Of a stretch of 9,327 nt of DNA, positions 4,987 through 9,327 are shown piece by piece. The stretch spans positions 1 through 9,327 of the forward strand of contig JALHUC010000285.1 in NCBI GenBank assembly GCA_022865845.1. Direction: 5' to 3'. The translations under genes and the position numbers were made by a program. Under the pieces are notes generated by a model. That model worked only from the letters and a program-made list of their open reading frames with translations. It did no database searches and was not told the DNA's origin. This stretch comes from a bacterium (GTDB taxonomy: Bacteria; BMS3Abin14). The stretch's first letter is position 1. Each line of letters starts with the position of its first letter.

Positions 4987-5263
4987 TTGGGGGTCAGGGA
5001 ACCAACGGGGTCAGGCCGGGAATTGTGGCATACCCTTATCCCCAGCAGGTTAATCATACCTTCTATACTCACCTTGGCAAAGCTTTTGCCGCTCTTCCCT
5101 GGAAGAGCTGTTTTCAGACGGTCATTATTCCGGCATGGAAAAACGGGATCCTATTATTAAAGAAGCCTTCAAAATGTATGGATACATTCAAAGGGAGATC
5201 GGTGACCTTATCGGGCTGCACCCTGCAACCATCAGCAGGATCCCCGGCAAATCGAATCAGTAA
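4987..5263 (+). mobile_element. RAYT-type repeat element, copy 2, internally deleted
   Basis: The element starts with two overlapping ends (GGGGGTCAGGG at 4989, then GGGGTCAGGCCGGGAATTGT at 5007) and continues through the leader blocks shared with copy 1. It then joins the last 57 codons of a RAYT transposase. The Y1 catalytic core (about 200 residues, with the HUH motif) is absent. It is therefore a non-autonomous derivative. It interrupts a four-helix-bundle gene on the opposite strand. Confidence 0.65.
5090..5263 (+). pseudogene. C-terminal fragment of a REP-associated (RAYT/Y1) transposase
   Basis: The frame reads RSSLEELFSDGHYSGMEKRD, then PIIKEAFKMYGYIQREIGDL, IGLHPATISRIPGKSNQ and TAA. 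RPSLEELF followed by a helix and a YGYTxxEIAxxLGxHxxTVSRI helix-turn-helix is the usual C-terminal end of RAYT transposases. These are single-strand transposases of the IS200/IS605 type that act on REP hairpins. The frame stays open upstream only into the leader repeat (stop at 5051-5053), so the catalytic N-terminal domain has been deleted. The HTH is intact, but an independent start (ATG 5135) would give only 42 residues and has no ribosome site. A working product is unlikely. Confidence 0.75.
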
Positions 5264-5277
5264 TGCTAAAATTCATA

Positions 5278-5302
5278 CTCTGACACACGGTAACATTCAG
5301 AG
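5278..5302 (-). terminator. Weak hairpin overlapping the lipoprotein stop codon
   Basis: CTCTGA (5278-5283) and TCAGAG (5297-5302) form a perfect 6-bp stem around 13 bases. On the minus strand the TGA stop lies in the first arm and TATGAATTTT follows the second. The loop is long and the T run is interrupted, so terminator function is uncertain. Confidence 0.25.
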
Positions 5303-6934
5303 AAGGGAGATGGAACCTGCGTCCCCAGGCTGGCCGTCTTCGCCCGGGTTCCCCAGGGAATAACCCCCGCTGCCCGCCGTTCCGCCGGAACCGTTCTCTG
5401 TCACAGTGGGGTTTTCCGCCGCAAGGGCTCCAGTATCCGCCACGGCCCCGCCGTTGGCGATGAAGATCCCGAAGGAAGGGCCGCCGTTTCCTCCCCCGCC
5501 GCCAGACCCGTATCCCCCATCCCCTCCGGCGCCGCCATCCCCTCCATTGAACGAGGGCCACGCCGCCATGATATTGGAATCCTCTCCGGCACCCCCGAGG
5601 CCCCCCATCCCTCCTGCCCCGCCCGCGCCTCCTATGCCGCCGTCACCTCCGTTGCCGCCCTTTCCCGTGAAGATGATGTTGCCGGAAAGCTGGGGAAGAC
5701 TGGCGGGTGGAGCCGTGAAGCTCATGAACACACCGAAGGATCCGCCGCCGGGCCCGCCGGCCTGGCCAGCCGGCCCCCCGCACCCGCCGGCGCCGCCCCC
5801 ACCGCCGGATCCTCCGACGTTGTCGTCCCCGAACCCCTGAGAATAGCAGCTGCTGTGCACCCAGGCGCCGCCCCCGCTTCCTCCTCCGCCTCCACCACCG
5901 CCGCTGGTCCCGTCAAGACCGTCCATGGGAACCGGGCCGGTCCAGAAACCTTCGGAAGATACCGTTCCGTCAGGGTCATCAGGAAGACCTCCCGACGCGC
6001 CGTTGCCTCCGTTGGCCCCATCGGAACCTGATCCTCCCTCGGGTGTCCCAAATATGACGTAATCAGTGCAAGCATAGATCTGGTGGTAGACGTCGCGCCC
6101 AGCGCTGCCGCCTGCTCCTCCCCCTGATCCCAGCCCCGTCGTGCCGTACTCTCCGGAATTAGGCGGGTCTGTCTGGATCCCGTCGGTTAACAGGGGACAG
6201 TCAGCCCAGCCTCCGTCGCCCCCGCTGACATCCTGGCTTGAGCAGATATTGGCGCCGCCCGAGCCTCCAGCCCCAGTGTGTTGAGCGTCCACACAGCCGT
6301 GGAAAACTACCACGGCAAAGGTTTCCACGATGTCCACAGCATCCATACCGCTTTGCCCGCTGGTCCCGTCAGCTCCTTTACTACTGTCAGAACCGGGACT
6401 GCCGGCTGCTCCATCGCCTGCCGCAATGGTATTGGAGGAAATGTCCAGGCTGCTGTCACAGTCCCTGATCCAGATGCCATAGGAACTGGCGCCGGCGTCG
6501 GTGGGGTTGGGGGCGATGATCCAGAAACCCTGGAAAGAGGTGGCCAGGGCGATGTCCCGGGCAATGACAGCCCGGCCGTCAGCGGCCGCCGGCGGAGCGA
6601 TGTAGGTAGCAGTGGCACCCGCCTCCCTTTCCCATGAGACTGTGGAATATCCGCCCAGGAGACGGATCCCCTCCTGAAGGACGACCTGCTCGGTATAAAG
6701 ACCGTCGGCCACCCGCACCTCGGTCTTCCCCGCGGCCAGGGCACTGGCGAGCCCCCCTGTGATGGTCAGGCACGGCGTATCGGTAGAGGAACAATCACCG
6801 GAGTCATCTGCTTGGGGTGCTGTGACCGAAACGAAAACAGCGTCGGGCGCTGAGCCACCCGACCCACCCCCACAGCCAGGGTACAGGGATACACATCCCG
6901 CCAGAAGCAGGCACGCAAAGGACCATCGAATCAT
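5297..6934 (-). CDS. Large Gly-rich surface lipoprotein with beta-helix-like N-terminus
   Basis: The 545-aa product starts MIRWSFACLLLAGC; LLAGC is a lipobox with the acylated Cys at residue 14. A short GGGSGGS linker follows. Residues about 30-115 resemble the DUF1565/right-handed beta-helix start of secreted proteins (PCLTITGGLASALAAGKTEV, DGLYTEQVVLQEGIRLLGGY). From about residue 165 the chain is dominated by GG, GGAGG and GGNGG runs separated by short non-Gly patches with Cys and aromatic residues, like PGRS-type proteins. I chose the ATG at 6934 because AAAGGA lies about 9 bases upstream. A TTG at 6952 would add six residues (MKGKLP) and give a more basic signal peptide, but has no ribosome site. 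It is likely anchored in the outer membrane; partner and function are unknown. It appears to be a single-gene unit. Confidence 0.75.
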   Translation of the reverse strand: MIRWSFACLLLAGCVSLYPGCGGGSGGSAPDAVFVSVTAPQADDSGDCSSTDTPCLTITGGLASALAAGKTEVRVADGLYTEQVVLQEGIRLLGGYSTVSWEREAGATATYIAPPAAADGRAVIARDIALATSFQGFWIIAPNPTDAGASSYGIWIRDCDSSLDISSNTIAAGDGAAGSPGSDSSKGADGTSGQSGMDAVDIVETFAVVVFHGCVDAQHTGAGGSGGANICSSQDVSGGDGGWADCPLLTDGIQTDPPNSGEYGTTGLGSGGGAGGSAGRDVYHQIYACTDYVIFGTPEGGSGSDGANGGNGASGGLPDDPDGTVSSEGFWTGPVPMDGLDGTSGGGGGGGGSGGGAWVHSSCYSQGFGDDNVGGSGGGGGAGGCGGPAGQAGGPGGGSFGVFMSFTAPPASLPQLSGNIIFTGKGGNGGDGGIGGAGGAGGMGGLGGAGEDSNIMAAWPSFNGGDGGAGGDGGYGSGGGGGNGGPSFGIFIANGGAVADTGALAAENPTVTENGSGGTAGSGGYSLGNPGEDGQPGDAGSISLL

Positions 6935-7049
6935 TGGCAGCTTTCCTTTCAAATAATGTTAAGGGTCGAGGAAACGGTGGGGTTGTTGCTTGTATTTTCC
7001 TTAATCCAGTTTCTGGTTCCTGGTTCATTGGTGTCAGAGGACAAACCGT

Positions 7050-7099
7050 GGGGTCAGGTCCAGCCTTCTTACCTTTGTCAGGAGGCAGGACCTGACCCC
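7050..7099. repeat. 50-bp palindrome made of two inverted GGGGTCAGGTCC ends
   Basis: GGGGTCAGGTCC (7050-7061) and GGACCTGACCCC (7088-7099) pair perfectly. After one A-A mismatch another 7 pairs follow (with one G-T), leaving a loop of about 10 bases. The arm is the same motif that begins the RAYT-type elements at 2238, 5007 and 9188. It lies between the transporter stop and the lipoprotein gene. It has no T run, so a REP/BIME-like role is more likely than a standard terminator. Confidence 0.7.
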
Positions 7100-7119
7100 C
7101 ATGACATGCGGCATCCTCC

Positions 7120-8487
7120 CTAGAACTTGAACACATAGTACCTCAGCCACACGTAGCCCATGGCGATGGTCACCGACTCCACCATGAGAGGCATGCCGTA
7201 CATCATGAACTTGCCGAAGGATATGGGTTTGCCGGCCTTCTCGGCCAGGCCCACCACGATGACGTTGGCCGACGCCCCGATGGCGGTGCCGTTGCCGCCG
7301 AGGCACGCGCCCAGGGCCAGGGACCACCACATGGGCATGAGGTCGGGGTGGTGCAGGAGCGCCAGGCCGGACGCGTCGGGCCACAACTGCCGGGCCATGT
7401 CGATGATGAGCGGGTTCATGGTGGCCACGTAGGGGATGTTGTCGATGAACGCCGAGGCGAAGGCCGAGAACCACATGACGATCATGCTGGTGCCCAGCAG
7501 GTTCCCATGAGTGAGGTTAAGGACCTGGATGGACATCCACTTCACAAGGCCCACATTCACGACCCCGCCGATGATGATAAACAGGCCCATGAAGAAAAAG
7601 AGGGTCGCCCACTCCGCTTCCGCCAGGATGTGATGAGGGTCCTTGACGCCGGAGATCAGGAGCAGGAGTCCCGCGCCGAAAAGAGCAACGGTGGCCGGCT
7701 CCAGGTCGAGCACCCCGTGGAACATGAACCCCGTGATGGTGATGGCCAGGACCAGGAGGGATTTTTTCAGGAGGACCGGATCCTTGAGGGTGGCCCTCTC
7801 ATCCATCTCCATGACTCTCTGCCTCAGTTCGTCCTTCACCTGGAGCTTTTTGCCGAAGATGATCTTGATGGTCAGGATATAGACGATGAGGATCACCACG
7901 ATGACGGGGGCGAGGTTGAACAGGAAGGAAACGAAATCCAGCTTGGCCTTGGAGGCGATCATGATGTTGGGGGGGTCGCCGATGAGGGTGGCTGTCCCGC
8001 CTATGTTCGATGCCATGGCTTCCGTGAGGAGGAAGGGGATGACGTCCAGCTCCAGGGCCTGGCAGATGAGCAGGGTGACCGGGGCGATGAGCAGCACCGT
8101 CGTGACGTTGTCGAGGAATGCGGACATGACGGCTGTCACCACCGACAGGATGACCATGATCCTGAACGGTTGGCCTTTAGCTACTTTGGCGCTCTTGACG
8201 GCGATGTATTCGAAGGCCCCTGTGGGTTTCATGATGTTGATGATGATCATCATGCTCACGAGGAGGAATATGACGTTCCAGTCGATACCCAGGTCTTTGG
8301 AGTGAAAGGCCTCTTCCTGGGTGATGATGCCCAGCACGATCATGACCGATGCCCCGAAGATGGCCACGACGGTCTTGTGGACCTTTTCCGAGACGATAAG
8401 GGCGTAGGCCACCAGGAACAGCGCAGTGGCGGTCCAGAATTGTGCTCCCATGACGACCTGGGTTACTGCGGATGGTTCAGCGTTCAT
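7120..8487 (-). CDS. Ion transporter of the ArsB/NhaD (IT, SLC13-like) superfamily
   Basis: The 455-aa product has about 11-12 hydrophobic segments and the paired half-repeats of this superfamily. In the first half, FLDNVTTVLLIAPVT is followed by NIGGTATLIGDPPNIMIA; in the second half FIDNIPYVATMNPLI is followed by CLGGNGTAIGASANVIVVG. These re-entrant loop motifs are those of NhaD/ArsB/P-protein type carriers. Such proteins move Na+, H+, arsenite or dicarboxylates; the substrate cannot be set from sequence. NhaD-like Na+/H+ exchange is favoured by the paired Asp residues before Asn. The start overlaps the stop of the CBS-domain gene by 4 bases (ATGA), so the two are translationally coupled, and the CBS protein may gate or sense for the carrier. 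The length is normal. Confidence 0.88.
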   Translation of the reverse strand: MNAEPSAVTQVVMGAQFWTATALFLVAYALIVSEKVHKTVVAIFGASVMIVLGIITQEEAFHSKDLGIDWNVIFLLVSMMIIINIMKPTGAFEYIAVKSAKVAKGQPFRIMVILSVVTAVMSAFLDNVTTVLLIAPVTLLICQALELDVIPFLLTEAMASNIGGTATLIGDPPNIMIASKAKLDFVSFLFNLAPVIVVILIVYILTIKIIFGKKLQVKDELRQRVMEMDERATLKDPVLLKKSLLVLAITITGFMFHGVLDLEPATVALFGAGLLLLISGVKDPHHILAEAEWATLFFFMGLFIIIGGVVNVGLVKWMSIQVLNLTHGNLLGTSMIVMWFSAFASAFIDNIPYVATMNPLIIDMARQLWPDASGLALLHHPDLMPMWWSLALGACLGGNGTAIGASANVIVVGLAEKAGKPISFGKFMMYGMPLMVESVTIAMGYVWLRYYVFKF

Positions 8488-8993
8488 TTCTCTTTATCTT
8501 TACCTTCCTCGAGCATAGCTTTTACGATGATGAAAAAGACGTCCCTTTCGTAGAGCATCCCCACCACCTTGTTTGAATCGTCCAGAACGGGCAGCCGGTG
8601 CACCTTGTTCTTGATCATTTGGTCGACGCATTTCATGAGCGAGTCGTTTTCCCCGATGGTGATCACATTCTTCGTCATGATGTTATCAACGGTTCTGTCG
8701 GTGGCCTGCCTGGCCAGCGATTCGACCATTCCGTCCCAGGTGAAATCCCCGAGGTTCATCATGGGCATATAGAACGGATATACCGCCTTGAGAATGTCCC
8801 CCATGGACAGGATGCCCACAAGCTTTCCGCCGGCGTCGAGGACGGGCAGCCCTTTGACACCGACCCTCTCGTCGTCCCTTTTGGCCGAACGCAGCATGTT
8901 TACTGCTTCCTTGATGGTGCTTTCCGGTCTGAGATAATCAGTGAGCGGCACCATCAGATTCCTGGCTTTCACCATCAGATTCCTGGCTTTCAT
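8484..8993 (-). CDS. Tandem CBS-domain protein, probable regulator of the coupled transporter
   Basis: The 169-aa product holds two CBS domains, at residues about 15-75 (VPLTDYLRPESTIKEAVNML ... GLPVLDAGGKLVGILSMGDI) and about 100-160 (DNIMTKNVITIGENDSLMKC ... VHRLPVLDDSNKVVGMLYER). Paired CBS domains bind adenine nucleotides or similar ligands and adjust partner proteins. There is no membrane segment or other domain. The ATG at 8993 follows AGGAAGG by 4 bases. A perfect 21-bp tandem duplication at the very start repeats seven residues (KARNLMV twice), leaving the frame intact. It is the first gene of a coupled pair with the ArsB/NhaD-like carrier, so control of ion transport by nucleotide or energy state is the natural inference. 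Confidence 0.88.
   Translation of the reverse strand: MKARNLMVKARNLMVPLTDYLRPESTIKEAVNMLRSAKRDDERVGVKGLPVLDAGGKLVGILSMGDILKAVYPFYMPMMNLGDFTWDGMVESLARQATDRTVDNIMTKNVITIGENDSLMKCVDQMIKNKVHRLPVLDDSNKVVGMLYERDVFFIIVKAMLEEGKDKEK
8950..8991 (-). repeat. Perfect 21-bp tandem duplication at the CBS gene 5' end
   Basis: Bases 8950-8970 and 8971-8991 are identical. The unit is a multiple of three and codes for the repeated KARNLMV. The second copy also recreates an internal GTG start context. It looks recent because no base differs. Confidence 0.9.
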
Positions 8994-9056
8994 AGAGCCT
9001 TCCTTTTATGGGCAAACGCCCCCCGAAGGGGCGGCAACATAAAGCAGTTATCCCCA
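8994..9056 (-). promoter_or_regulatory. Structured leader of the CBS/transporter operon, possible cis-acting RNA
   Basis: The RNA has a GC stem CGCCCC (9033-9028) with GGGGCG (9022-9017), enclosed by UUUAUG (9043-9038) pairing with CAUAAA (9010-9005). The outer stem ends against and partly covers the ribosome site AGGAAGG (9004-8998). A further run UGGGG (9056-9052) could pair instead with CCCA (9012-9009), giving an alternative fold. Such competing pairings near a ribosome site fit a translational switch. Ion-responsive leader RNAs exist upstream of antiporter genes (for example the DUF1646/Na+-I class), but I cannot confirm a match. Confidence 0.4.
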
Positions 9057-9136
9057 CTTGTGCGAAAATCAATACTCCTTTTGCATTCCGTTAGCAACAG
9101 GTCTCTTTTTGGTCCCGGAACTCGGCGGTTACAGAC

Positions 9137-9142
9137 ATTATA
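9137..9142 (-). promoter_or_regulatory. -10 box (TATAAT) of the CBS/transporter operon
   Basis: A perfect TATAAT lies on the minus strand about 145 bases before the CBS start codon. No good -35 hexamer is found 16-18 bases upstream. If used, the transcript would have a leader of about 135 bases containing the structure at 8994-9056. Confidence 0.4.
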
Positions 9143-9187
9143 GAGGTAAAAAAAGCAGAATGTGGTGTGATGGCGAGACATGTCATT

Positions 9188-9208
9188 GGGGTCAGGCCGG
9201 GAATTGTG
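9188..9208 (+). repeat. Isolated GGGGTCAGG terminus of the RAYT-type element
   Basis: These 21 bases are identical to the start of element copy 2 at 5007-5027 (GGGGTCAGGCCGGGAATTGT plus G), then similarity stops abruptly. The sequence runs directly into GCTACGGTGGACAAGT (9215-9230), the dispersed motif also seen at 920-962. Confidence 0.7.
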
Positions 9209-9212
9209 CGTA

Positions 9213-9327
9213 AAGCTACGGTGGACAAGTCACATGGGGTAAGCCCCAATCACCCCCACCTCAGTCCTCCCCCCTCAGCCGTCTTCGCATTAAGCTACGA
9301 CGTGCCAAGTAGGGGGAGGAAGTATTA
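9213..9327. repeat. Repeat-rich, gene-free right edge
   Basis: Within this stretch lie the GCTACGGTGGACAAGTC motif (9215-9231), a small TGGGG-TAAG-CCCCA hairpin (9235-9248) and an inverted repeat TCCTCCCCC (9265-9273) with GGGGGAGGA (9312-9320). I see no gene. The arrangement suggests another palindromic repeat element, cut off or ending near the window edge. Confidence 0.45.

Noticed and set aside
5091..5108. Perfect 8-bp hairpin GCTCTTCC-CT-GGAAGAGC
   Set aside because: It lies inside the SSLEEL codons of the RAYT C-terminal fragment and is absent from element copy 1, so chance within coding sequence is the simpler reading.
5406..5840. Proline-rich open frame on the plus strand
   Set aside because: The PPPP runs are the complement of the Gly runs of the lipoprotein on the minus strand.
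7034..7114. 26-codon minus-strand frame just after the transporter, with GGGAGG next to its ATG
   Set aside because: The ribosome site touches the ATG with no spacing, and the frame is mostly the 50-bp palindrome.
7348..8553. 401-codon open frame on the plus strand, rich in D, H and E
   Set aside because: It is the exact antisense of the transporter gene; its composition follows from hydrophobic codons read backwards, and it has no family-like blocks.
8990..9181. 63-codon minus-strand frame over the CBS leader
   Set aside because: No ribosome site or family-like pattern; it covers the predicted -10 box and leader stem, which explain the region better.

Overview
The window is a 9.3 kb accessory-type stretch of a Gram-negative chromosome. 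The lipoprotein, the periplasmic helical protein, HicAB, the REP-type (RAYT) transposase relic and the four-helix-bundle gene relic would all fit an environmental Desulfobacterota/deltaproteobacterium-like genome, but that placement is inference. Almost every gene lies on the minus strand. Base composition is mosaic: the left 0.5 kb is AT-rich, 0.5-2.0 kb is intermediate, and the rest is GC-rich.

Left part (1-2475). A four-helix membrane protein runs off the left edge. About 0.5 kb without a gene follows and ends in an attC-like 92-bp palindromic element. That element abuts a two-gene unit of related helical, Sll1863-like proteins, one cytoplasmic and one exported. Next come the C-terminal relic of a membrane protein, cut off by a GGGGTCAGG-type repeat element, and then short 9-bp repeats.

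Middle part (2476-5263). A compact regulator pair (XRE regulator plus a 328-aa protein of unknown function) is read from a promoter in which a perfect 8+2+8 palindrome covers the -10 box and abuts the start codon. Upstream of it sits a complete HicA/HicB toxin-antitoxin operon with its own terminator. Around these genes lie two different arrays of 8-bp repeats, a decapitated four-helix-bundle (23S rRNA intervening-sequence type) gene, and a second GGGGTCAGG element that still carries the C-terminal helix-turn-helix of a RAYT transposase.

Right part (5264-9327). A large Gly-rich lipoprotein is followed by a 50-bp palindrome built from the same GGGGTCAGG end. Then comes a translationally coupled pair: a two-CBS-domain protein and an ArsB/NhaD/SLC13-type ion transporter, preceded by a structured leader and a TATAAT box. 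The right edge holds another GGGGTCAGG terminus and further repeats.

As a whole, the region looks like a landing zone for RAYT-derived repeats, where genes have been truncated next to selfish or regulatory toxin-antitoxin-like modules. The best candidates for something undescribed are the XRE/328-aa pair, the structured leader of the CBS/transporter operon, and the decaying octamer arrays.
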